A stretch of DNA of 5,279 nt from Spirochaetia bacterium (GTDB lineage: Bacteria; Spirochaetota; Spirochaetia; Treponematales; Treponemataceae). Made by a program: the position numbers and the translations under genes. The number at the start of each line of letters is the position of its first letter. Within the stretch, counting starts at the first letter, position 1. Below the pieces are notes generated by a model, which saw only the letters and a list, made by a program, of their open reading frames with translations, ran no database searches and was not told where the DNA came from. This document shows positions 1-4,881 of the stretch, piece after piece. The stretch lies in contig CAAGIS010000023.1 in NCBI GenBank assembly GCA_900769985.1, positions 1 to 5,279 of the forward strand, written 5' to 3'.

Positions 1-2
1 CT

Positions 3-83
3 GATGATGAAGAAATTACTCTTGAAATTAATAATAACAGGCTGAGAAACGTAAAATCAAGAAATTCTGAGATTTATAAGTGA
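3..83 (+). CDS. 3' end of an unidentified coding frame (partial)
   Basis: This frame is already open at the left edge of the window. It reads DDEEITLEINNNRLRNVK and continues for eight more residues to a TGA at 81-83. The peptide is hydrophilic and I do not recognise a family. Its stop falls inside the open part of another frame on the same strand (from position 55). That frame continues with protein-like sequence to 402 and has no credible start of its own. I infer that the two pieces were one gene, disrupted by a one-base shift somewhere between 55 and 81. The alternative is a genuine C-terminus followed by a separate gene. Confidence 0.35.
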   Translation, partial: DDEEITLEINNNRLRNVKSRNSEIYK

Positions 84-162
84 AAATACTCCAGCGGGTC
101 AGAAATTTTCAGTTTTCACAAACCTTCCGTCAGAAATAAGCAGTGAAGAAATATGTGATGAG

Positions 163-402
163 ATGCAGTTGGTAGTTGCAGGGGGAGAACCTGTTCTTGT
201 TCCCGATACCTATTCCCACTTTTCTTTAATGTGCATTGCCGGCGATGTTTCTGGTGTTACTATTAAAAATGCAAAATATCCATTGGAAAAAGGTACAATT
301 ACCAGCGACTATCAGTACGGCGTTAGTAACGAAGTTCTTCCAGGTCAGACCGCAGAAGTTACCTTGGAAAAAGGCGTGTTGCTGTTGGTGATGGTGTGGT
401 AA
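163..402 (+). CDS. Hypothetical protein C-terminal piece, probably downstream part of a frameshifted gene
   Basis: The first ATG in this frame is at 163, giving 79 residues. The frame is open from 55 and the upstream codons look equally coding (SENTPAGQKFSVFTNLPSEI). There is no Shine-Dalgarno sequence before 163, so that ATG is probably internal rather than a true start. The residues suggest a beta-rich C-terminal domain: alternating hydrophobic and polar stretches, a PGQTAEVTLEKG turn-strand unit and a hydrophobic end, LLLVMVW. I see no catalytic motif, signal peptide or recognisable family. It stops at 402, six bases before the converging membrane-protein gene ends, so the two transcripts meet tail to tail. 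It could be the 3' half of a surface or phage-like structural protein, but I cannot support a function. Confidence 0.45.
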   Translation: MQLVVAGGEPVLVPDTYSHFSLMCIAGDVSGVTIKNAKYPLEKGTITSDYQYGVSNEVLPGQTAEVTLEKGVLLLVMVW

Positions 403-408
403 GGTTTG

Positions 409-993
409 TTATTTCCCCTTTTCCCCAATATAACAAACAAACTTATAAATCACGTAACTCAAAACGGCACTCAAAGTTTTATCTGCCATATTTTCCAATA
501 AACCACCAAAGTTGTTGGCAAATGGTAGGTTTGGAATAGCTCCGTAGATTCCCTGTACAACAATGTTAGCAGAAGGGCGGCCCGTGTTTCCTGCAAAAAC
601 TAAATCGGCAATCATGTTACCCACAATTCCGTTACTCAATGCGGCCCAGAATCCTGCCCAAAGAAAACAGTCCAAAGTGTAAGGTTTATCTGAATTTTTA
701 TTATGAAGAATAAAAATCTGCCATGCAAAAGTAACAGTCATAATATGGCATATTGAAAACAGATAGGTAGAGTGAGTAAAAATCGAAAGCAGAAAATTAG
801 ATCCCAAAGCACAAATCAGGCCAGGAACATAACCACAAATGGCAACTACAGAAATACTAAGAACAGAATCCAGATACAAAGGGAAAACAATAGTTTCTGC
901 CAGAAGTGAACCGCAGTAATTTATTCCGATAGCAAAAAGAGTGAAAAAAATGATAAACGGAATTCCCAAAGTTTTATTAATCATGCCTTTCAT
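409..993 (-). CDS. Small integral membrane protein resembling an ECF-transporter S component
   Basis: This 194-residue protein is very hydrophobic, with about five or six membrane segments (roughly residues 9-29, 35-55, 56-74, 78-97, 108-135 and 168-187). The block around 41-65 (LDSV, then ICGYVPGLICALGSN) and the end (GLLENMADKTLSAVLSYVIY) resemble the pattern of ECF-type substrate-binding (S) subunits: a FLDxxGT-like strand, G-x-x-x-G packing and a late E-x-x-DK element. S subunits bind a vitamin or other small substrate in the membrane and need a shared energising module, which is absent here. The ATG is three bases after the response-regulator stop, and that stop is in the same frame, so the gene cannot extend further. 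A GGGAG lies 14 bases upstream, too far for a good ribosome site, so translation is probably coupled. As the last gene of a sensor operon it may be the regulated transporter or an accessory sensor. The family call is from pattern only. Confidence 0.7.
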   Translation of the reverse strand: MKGMINKTLGIPFIIFFTLFAIGINYCGSLLAETIVFPLYLDSVLSISVVAICGYVPGLICALGSNFLLSIFTHSTYLFSICHIMTVTFAWQIFILHNKNSDKPYTLDCFLWAGFWAALSNGIVGNMIADLVFAGNTGRPSANIVVQGIYGAIPNLPFANNFGGLLENMADKTLSAVLSYVIYKFVCYIGEKGK

Positions 994-996
994 ATA

Positions 997-1677
997 TTAA
1001 ATAATAACTCCCAAAGTTTTTGCGATTTTTAGCAGTTCCAGTCGGTTATGAATATTCAGCTTCTGGTAAATAATAGAAGTCTGATTGTTTATGGTTTTTT
1101 CTGCCTTGCCTAGTATCTCAGCAATTTCGGGAATTTCTTTTTGCTGTGCTAAAAGTTCAAAAAGATTTTTTTCTCTTTGGGTAAGAGTCCGATAGTTATA
1201 AAAAGCCTCTGTATATACAGAATCTTTATAATTGGAATCTTCTTTTCCTGTACGGAACATGCTGACCAAAATATCTCTGGTGGTTTTGTTGTAGAAAATA
1301 CTTCCGCTGGCTACAGAAATAATGGCCTTTTCCACCTCATCCAAAGATGCATCTTTAGAAATAAATCCCTGAATGTTTTTCTGTAATGCCTGTTCAATAT
1401 GCAGAACATCGGCGAACATTGAATATACTATTACGTTTAAGTTAGGAGTCTGATTTCTGAATGTGGATATTAAATCCAATCCATTTATCCCATTTAAATT
1501 AATATCTACGATGGCATTTTTTATATCAGGATTTTCAGTAAGGATTTTTAAAGCTTCATCTTTGTTTCCTGCATAGTAAAATTGGAGAGCTGGATTTTTA
1601 TTGGAAAGAAATGTGCCCAAACTGTCTCGCAATCCAGCATGGTCATCAAGAAATAAAATTTTCAATTGAGATTGCAA
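997..1677 (-). CDS. Two-component response regulator, LuxR/NarL (FixJ) type
   Basis: The product is a cytoplasmic DNA-binding response regulator of 226 residues when started at the TTG at 1677-1675. The receiver domain fills about residues 5-120. It has the acidic pair in FLDDH (D11-D12), the phospho-acceptor in AIVDINLNG (D58), the switch serine in VYSMF (S86) and the conserved lysine in GFISKDA (K108). The C-terminal LuxR-type helix-turn-helix covers about 164-226: LTQREKNLFELLA, then a recognition helix near EKTINNQTSIIYQKLNI. The start choice rests on AGGAGG at 1691-1686, exactly eight bases before this TTG. The longest frame begins at another TTG (1701) with only a weak site. Either way the gene overlaps the kinase 3' end (by 32 bases from 1677), which implies tight co-translation. 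It is the natural partner of the adjacent kinase. Its likely targets include the palindrome before the operon and perhaps the matching one before the RiPP precursor, by inference. Confidence 0.93.
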   Translation of the reverse strand: MQSQLKILFLDDHAGLRDSLGTFLSNKNPALQFYYAGNKDEALKILTENPDIKNAIVDINLNGINGLDLISTFRNQTPNLNVIVYSMFADVLHIEQALQKNIQGFISKDASLDEVEKAIISVASGSIFYNKTTRDILVSMFRTGKEDSNYKDSVYTEAFYNYRTLTQREKNLFELLAQQKEIPEIAEILGKAEKTINNQTSIIYQKLNIHNRLELLKIAKTLGVII

Positions 1678-2701
1678 TTGTTGTTCCTCCTGTAAAATCA
1701 AAAGTGACAGTTCCGTTCATTTCTGCTGCACGGCTTTTTATGTTTTCAATTCCGTAATGGTTGTGATTTTCAGTTTTTGCCAGAGATTTTTCTCCAATTC
1801 CGTCATCTGAAATTATAAAGTGAAGTCCTTTTATTGTGTCGGTAATGCGGATAATTACATTTTTTGCCTGAGAATGACGGGCAACGTTGCTTAAAGCTTC
1901 GTTTATAATTCTAATCAGTTGAAACTGATATTTAGTTGGAAGTTTTTTAACATGTTTCGAAGCCAGAAAGAATTCAGTATGAATTTCAAAATGATGTTCA
2001 AAATTAGTTAGAATATCTTTTACGTTTGTCACAAAATCCTGACTCATTTCTATGTGATTATTTTCCAGCAGAAATCTAACTTCGCTAAAGGCCTGATCTG
2101 CAAAATAGGCAGTTTTTTCGTCATCTTTATTCTGAATGCTGATTTTTAATGCCGCCAGATCCTGCGCAATACCATCGTGAATCTCGCGGGTAAGCTTAAG
2201 CTGATTTTCATTAACAATCGAAAGAATTTTAAACTCGTTTTTCTTGATTCGCTCCTTTTCCGAAAGTGAAAAAACAGAAACCAAAGAAATAAAAAAGGAA
2301 ATCAGAAAAATCCAGGCATAACCAAAACTTAATTGCTGCTGCTGTGCGTAAAGGAGTTTGTAAAGCTGAATGTATTTTGTGAAAATTGCATCATTCTGGT
2401 TTTTCAGTGCAGGATTTTTATAAATCAAAATGAAGTCCGCCAAACAATCATCAACCTCTTCGTTATAGAAAGTAAAAGGTTTAAAAACGTTCTGCAAGTC
2501 TAAAAAATAAGACTCTTTTTTACTGTCATTCCATTCAAATATTTCCTGGGCATTGTCCTTGGTGTATTCCAGCCTGTTCAGCAGAACCTGAAATTTCTGC
2601 GATTCCAGAGACCTAAAAATAAAAGTTGAACAGATTGAAATAAGGGCAAGCGCGAAAAGTATGTGTTCAATTTTTACAGAAAGAAAAATGTGCTTTTTCA
2701 T
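1646..2701 (-). CDS. Sensor histidine kinase, HisKA_3 (NarX/DegS/LiaS-like) type
   Basis: This is a membrane-bound sensor kinase of 351 residues. A first membrane helix lies at about 11-30. An extracytoplasmic sensing region of about 95 residues follows (31-126), rich in charged and aromatic residues and without a recognisable ligand fold. A second helix lies at about 127-147. The dimerisation helix carries the phospho-accepting histidine in TREIHDGIAQDLAALK (H175), the HisKA_3 signature. The HATPase domain shows the N box NEALSNVARHSQAK (N267, N272), the ATP-lid glycines in ISDDGIG (299-303) and GIENIKSRAAEMNGT (317-331). This kinase type pairs with LuxR-class regulators, and such a gene overlaps its 3' end. 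The ATG at 2701 has no clear Shine-Dalgarno sequence. A TATGCT box at 2719-2714 would give a leader of only a few bases. A long palindrome sits just upstream. The signal sensed cannot be read from the sequence. Confidence 0.93.
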   Translation of the reverse strand: MKKHIFLSVKIEHILFALALISICSTFIFRSLESQKFQVLLNRLEYTKDNAQEIFEWNDSKKESYFLDLQNVFKPFTFYNEEVDDCLADFILIYKNPALKNQNDAIFTKYIQLYKLLYAQQQQLSFGYAWIFLISFFISLVSVFSLSEKERIKKNEFKILSIVNENQLKLTREIHDGIAQDLAALKISIQNKDDEKTAYFADQAFSEVRFLLENNHIEMSQDFVTNVKDILTNFEHHFEIHTEFFLASKHVKKLPTKYQFQLIRIINEALSNVARHSQAKNVIIRITDTIKGLHFIISDDGIGEKSLAKTENHNHYGIENIKSRAAEMNGTVTFDFTGGTTIAISIENFIS

Positions 2702-2713
2702 TATGGTGATTTT

Positions 2714-2719
2714 AGCATA
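2714..2719 (-). promoter_or_regulatory. Candidate -10 box of the two-component operon
   Basis: On the minus strand TATGCT lies 12 bases before the kinase ATG. The position of a -35 with a 17-base spacer (2742-2737) reads TTTCCC, a poor match, and it falls inside the palindrome at 2733-2754. If this promoter is real, it would need help from, or be blocked by, a protein at the palindrome. The assignment is weak because only the -10 is recognisable. Confidence 0.3.
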
Positions 2720-2725
2720 TTAGGG

Positions 2726-2755
2726 AGAAAAATTTCGGGAAACTTTTCCCGAAAA
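2726..2755 (-). terminator. Possible rho-independent terminator of the ATPase gene
   Basis: Read on the minus strand, downstream of the ATPase stop at 2782, the inverted repeat can fold as a nine-base-pair stem (TTTCGGGAA with TTCCCGAAA) around a four-base loop. It is followed by TTTTTC. Four consecutive G-C pairs and the U-run fit an intrinsic terminator. The same DNA is also a near-perfect palindrome placed where an operator of the kinase operon would be, so both uses are possible. Confidence 0.45.
2733..2754. promoter_or_regulatory. Perfect inverted repeat upstream of the sensor-kinase operon (candidate operator)
   Basis: TTTCGGGAAA is followed by a two-base centre (CT) and its exact complement TTTCCCGAAA, ten bases per arm. 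The centre is about 42 bases before the kinase ATG and overlaps the expected -35 region. The inner 14 bases, GGGAAA-N2-TTTCCC, recur at 4267-4280 before the RiPP precursor. A dyad with a short gap suits a dimeric LuxR-type regulator, which is encoded in this operon. That link is inference. Confidence 0.45.
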
Positions 2756-2781
2756 GTGTGATTAATTTTGTAAACCTGGGC

Positions 2782-4098
2782 TTAATGATATGAACTAATA
2801 TTCCATAACAAGTAAAGCGGAAGATTAACTGCATTAGTTCCTTCGCAATCGTTTTCTGCAATGTTCTTTAATGATAATTTGAAACCTGTTTTATTCTGAT
2901 ATTTTTTACAGAACTGCTTAAAACTTTTTGCCTGTGTGTTTGTTGCGGCTTTTACTTCAACAGGAATTACATTACCGTCTTCTTCAAATAAAAAGTCTAA
3001 TTCTGCAGTATTTCCTGATCGCCAGAAATAGGGTACTTTGTTTTGAACTATAAGTTCTTGTAAAACATAGTTTTCTGTAATGGCACCTTTGAATGTTGAA
3101 AGTGCGGTATTTTCTTCCAGAATGTTTTTATAGGAAAGGCCTAACCTTCTGCATAAAAGGCCACTGTCTGCCATGTAAACCTTAAAGTAAGTTGAATCGG
3201 CATTTGAAGATAATGGAAGTTCTGCATTCTGAACAAGTTCTACAAGATGAACTAGACCTGAATTTTTTAACCATTGCAGTGCTGCTTCAAGTTCGTGAGC
3301 CCGCTTGCCTTCCTTTACATGGGAAAAAACAAATTTGTTATTTTCTTTTGCCAGCTGTTTTGGAATTGAATCCCAAATCATACGGATTTTTTCAATTTCT
3401 GAAATTGGTGCATGTTTTGAAAAATCATCTGAATAATCAGAAAGAATTTCATCCTGAATTTTTGCAACTTCTGCGTAATCTCCGGATTCTGCAAATTCTT
3501 TTACCGCTTCTGGCATGCCGCCAACAATATAATAATTTTTTAAATGCCGCTCCAAAGGAACTGTATAAAGTTCTGGGATTTCCCGATTTATATTCCAGTC
3601 ATTAAATAATTCAATATATTTTCCTTCGCCGACAGCCTGCAAATATTCCTTAAAACTCATTGGATAAAGCTGCATACGGTTAACTTTTCCAACAGGAAAT
3701 GAAATATTTTCTTTTTTTATTGCAACTCCAAGCAAAGAGCCTGCACAAACAAGATGGAGTTCCTGTAAATTTTCGCAAAAATATTTTAGGGAAGTAATTG
3801 CTTTTGGACATTCCTGAATTTCATCAAATATAAGAAGAGTTTTGCCTGCAATGATTTTTACATTTTCGGCAAGTTCAATTTCCCGCAAAATTCGTTTTAC
3901 ATCATAATCGTATTCAAAAATTGCAGAATACTTTCCAGCAGATTCAAAGTTAATGTAGCAAAAGTTGTCAAAATATTCTGAACCAAATTCTTTTAGAAGA
4001 TAAGTTTTACCACACTGACGGACACCTGTAAGAATAAGAGGTTTTCTTCTTTTGCTGTCTTTCCATTCTACTAAGTTCTGTATGAAATCTCTTTGCAT
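2782..4098 (-). CDS. AAA_14/DUF4143-family ATPase with PD-(D/E)XK-like C-terminus
   Basis: This 438-residue protein (from the ATG at 4098) belongs to the widespread ATP-binding AAA_14 plus DUF4143 family, whose cellular role is poorly defined. Walker A is GVRQCGKT (25-32) and Walker B is LLIFDEIQ (88-95). A sensor-like CAGSLLG lies at 118-124. The DUF4143 half begins near YYIVGGMPEAV (about 189-199) and includes VYMADSGLL and KGAITENYVLQEL. Near the end, AELDFLFE followed by IPVEVKAA gives a D-x(n)-ExK pattern like PD-(D/E)XK nucleases. The frame is open up to an ATG at 4146, but I chose 4098. Family members usually begin with a short segment like MQRDFIQNLVEWK, and a strong promoter lies between the two ATGs, so a 4146 start would lie upstream of transcription. 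With the -10 box only seven bases before the ATG and no Shine-Dalgarno, the mRNA is probably leaderless. The gene looks intact and monocistronic, and its link to its neighbours is unclear. Confidence 0.88.
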   Translation of the reverse strand: MQRDFIQNLVEWKDSKRRKPLILTGVRQCGKTYLLKEFGSEYFDNFCYINFESAGKYSAIFEYDYDVKRILREIELAENVKIIAGKTLLIFDEIQECPKAITSLKYFCENLQELHLVCAGSLLGVAIKKENISFPVGKVNRMQLYPMSFKEYLQAVGEGKYIELFNDWNINREIPELYTVPLERHLKNYYIVGGMPEAVKEFAESGDYAEVAKIQDEILSDYSDDFSKHAPISEIEKIRMIWDSIPKQLAKENNKFVFSHVKEGKRAHELEAALQWLKNSGLVHLVELVQNAELPLSSNADSTYFKVYMADSGLLCRRLGLSYKNILEENTALSTFKGAITENYVLQELIVQNKVPYFWRSGNTAELDFLFEEDGNVIPVEVKAATNTQAKSFKQFCKKYQNKTGFKLSLKNIAENDCEGTNAVNLPLYLLWNISSYH

Positions 4099-4105
4099 AA
4101 TTAAT

Positions 4106-4135
4106 ATTATACAAAAATCATAGGAGTTTTGTAAA
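4106..4135 (-). promoter_or_regulatory. sigma70-type promoter of the ATPase gene
   Basis: On the minus strand TTTACA (4135-4130) and TATAAT (4111-4106) are separated by 18 bases. The -10 ends seven bases before the ATG at 4098, so transcription should begin at or next to the start codon. The spacer and -35 overlap one copy of a tandem 15-base repeat, which suggests regulation. Confidence 0.65.
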
Positions 4136-4164
4136 GAAAATAACATTTTTCATAGGACTTTTGT
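4118..4164 (-). repeat. Tandem direct repeat at the ATPase promoter (candidate operator pair)
   Basis: TCATAGGAGTTTTGT at 4118-4132 and TCATAGGACTTTTGT at 4150-4164 (plus-strand reading) match at 14 of 15 bases. They are 32 bases apart start to start, close to three helical turns, so a protein bound to both would sit on the same DNA face. The proximal copy covers the spacer and edge of the -35. This could be a pair of operator sites or a degenerate duplication of the promoter. Confidence 0.5.
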
Positions 4165-4174
4165 TTGAATTTTA

Positions 4175-4218
4175 GGCGTCCCGGTGGTTAAACCCGCAGA
4201 AGTACTGGTACTGAGTAG
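4175..4218 (+). other. Possible degenerate 5S-rRNA-like fragment
   Basis: The segment contains GGTTAAACCCGC, then AGA, then TGGTACTG and GAGTAG. This is the same order as the conserved 5S rRNA blocks GTTAAGCCCGC, GATGGTACTG and GAGAGTAGG, but with bases missing between them and no recognisable 5' half. It also contains AGTAC-TG-GTACT, a 12-base inverted repeat. I infer a decayed remnant of a 5S gene. It is far too short and altered to be functional, and chance similarity is quite possible. Confidence 0.22.
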
Positions 4219-4249
4219 AAGAAAAAGTAAATTCTATTTCTGGACATGG

Positions 4250-4262
4250 CATAAAATTTATG
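4250..4262. repeat. Short palindrome CATAAA-A-TTTATG upstream of the RiPP promoter
   Basis: Two six-base arms flank a single base. It lies four bases before the GGGAAA-N2-TTTCCC palindrome, so two dyads are stacked in about 31 bases upstream of the precursor promoter. It may be a second protein-binding site. AT-rich palindromes of this size also occur by chance. Confidence 0.25.
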
Positions 4263-4266
4263 ATTT

Positions 4267-4280
4267 GGGAAAAATTTCCC
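4267..4280. promoter_or_regulatory. Palindrome GGGAAA-AA-TTTCCC upstream of the RiPP precursor (candidate operator)
   Basis: This six-base-arm dyad matches the core of the palindrome before the sensor-kinase operon at 13 of 14 bases when both are read towards the gene they precede. There is no T-run on either side, so it does not look like a terminator. Its centre lies about 64 bases before the transcription start predicted from the TATAAT at 4326. That distance is typical of an activator contacting RNA polymerase from upstream, and the matching -35 is poor. Binding by the neighbouring LuxR-type regulator is inferred. Confidence 0.45.
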
Positions 4281-4325
4281 TGTTAATTTGAGAAATTCTA
4301 CTCTTTTTTTTCAGTTAATCAAAAC

Positions 4326-4331
4326 TATAAT
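4326..4331 (+). promoter_or_regulatory. -10 box of the RiPP precursor promoter
   Basis: A perfect TATAAT lies 76 bases before the precursor ATG, predicting an untranslated leader of about 70 bases. At the -35 distance there is only a run of T residues with no TTGACA-like hexamer. This is consistent with a promoter that depends on an activator, for which the palindrome at 4267-4280 is a candidate. Confidence 0.45.
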
Positions 4332-4407
4332 TATTTTAGATGAATGTGTAACAGCTTCATTATCTAATCGTTGATTGGAACAGATTCTTAATTTTTGGGG
4401 GATGACT

Positions 4408-4530
4408 ATGGCTTATACAAAACCACAGGTAATCGCACAGAATGCTTCAGCAGGAAGCTACGCAGCAGGATGTCCATCTAATGAGAATGGTACTAACTGG
4501 CATTGCACACACTGCGAACGCACAATGTAG
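4408..4530 (+). CDS. Cys-containing RiPP precursor peptide
   Basis: This 40-residue peptide has a 21-residue leader-like part, beginning MAYTKPQVIAQN and ending GSYAAG, and a C-terminal part CPSNENGTNWHCTHCERTM. All three cysteines are in the last 19 residues (C22, C33, C36). The residues between them are mostly Asn, Ser, Thr, Gly and His, as in substrates of radical SAM thioether-forming enzymes. Start: GGGGG at 4397-4401 is six bases before the ATG at 4408. An in-frame ATG at 4402 would add two residues but touches that ribosome site. The next gene but one begins with a PqqD-like RiPP recognition element, which is the expected leader-binding partner. YAAG before C22 may be the leader cleavage region. 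A sactipeptide or ranthipeptide-type product is the most likely class. A signal or non-antibiotic peptide is equally possible. I do not recognise a named family. Confidence 0.8.
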   Translation: MAYTKPQVIAQNASAGSYAAGCPSNENGTNWHCTHCERTM

Positions 4531-4550
4531 TTAATGCTTTTGTGCAAAAT

Positions 4551-4599
4551 CCACGGATAAATTCCTTTATAAAGTAATTTATCCGTGGTGAATCTTTTT
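4551..4599 (+). terminator. Strong hairpin after the RiPP precursor (attenuator or terminator)
   Basis: CCACGGATAAATT (4551-4563) pairs perfectly with AATTTATCCGTGG (4576-4588), a 13-base-pair stem. The 12-base loop contains CTTTATAAAG, which can pair further. After the stem comes TGAATC and then TTTTT (4595-4599), so the U-run is displaced by about six bases. This fits a partial terminator or 3'-end stabiliser that makes more precursor mRNA than mRNA for the maturation enzyme, a common arrangement in RiPP operons. No new promoter is evident before the next gene. Confidence 0.7.
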
Positions 4600-4649
4600 C
4601 AATCATCATATTGATGAAATTTAAATTGCTATTTGATTGAAGGAAATCG

Positions 4650-4841
4650 ATGGACGGAATAAAACTTGGAACTCTTGTTATTGAAGGAAATGAATTGAAA
4701 CTGAATGTCGAAAAAGGTGTTGAAATAGAAAAAAAATCAGATAAACTGATTACAATAAAAATAAAAAAAGAATCAGCCTATGATATATATATTGCTGCCG
4801 AAAATAAACTTTTGTGGAAAGTATCCACTGAAAATGTTTAA
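4650..4841 (+). CDS. Small hypothetical protein in the RiPP cluster
   Basis: The product has 63 residues and I do not recognise its family. The ATG follows GAAGGAAA with AGGA five bases away, a good ribosome site. The sequence is rich in Lys and Glu, has no cysteine and no membrane segment, and looks mostly beta-stranded: alternating patterns at 4-11, 16-20, 33-39 and 44-60 (for example TIKIKKES, then IYIAAENKLLWKV). It lies between the precursor and the PqqD-domain protein, 40 bases before the latter and on the same strand, so it is probably part of the same transcript. It could be an accessory factor for peptide modification, a second leader-binding or chaperone protein, or an immunity protein. 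Its lack of a Cys-rich or Gly-rich tail argues against a second precursor. Confidence 0.72.
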   Translation: MDGIKLGTLVIEGNELKLNVEKGVEIEKKSDKLITIKIKKESAYDIYIAAENKLLWKVSTENV

Positions 4842-4881
4842 TCAAAAAATCTAAAGACAATATTTAATGGAAGGAAAAAAT

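Noticed and set aside
404..438. Inverted repeat GTTTGTTAT...ATAACAAAC as a bidirectional terminator between the converging genes
   Set aside because: The nine-base-pair stem is AT-rich with a 17-base loop and no T-run on either side, and most of it lies in the membrane-protein coding sequence.
1177..1386. Open frame of 69 codons on the plus strand
   Set aside because: It lies fully antisense within the response-regulator gene, has no ribosome site and shows no protein-like pattern.
3572..3590. GGGATTTCCC as a third copy of the GGGAAA-N2-TTTCCC operator
   Set aside because: It lies inside the ATPase coding sequence, lacks the six-base arms and differs in the centre.
3192..3605. Open frame of 137 codons on the plus strand
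   Set aside because: It is antisense to the ATPase gene, whose motifs are clear, and its translation looks like a shadow with no supporting start signal.
4099..4146. N-terminal extension of the ATPase to an ATG at 4146
   Set aside because: The extension contains the promoter (TTTACA/TATAAT) and one operator-like repeat, and it adds residues not expected at the family's N-terminus.
4241..4257. TGGACA as a -35 element for an earlier precursor promoter
   Set aside because: No acceptable -10 hexamer is found 16-18 bases downstream.
4402..4407. Upstream in-frame ATG for the RiPP precursor
   Set aside because: It directly abuts the GGGGG ribosome-binding run, leaving no spacing, whereas the ATG at 4408 is correctly placed.
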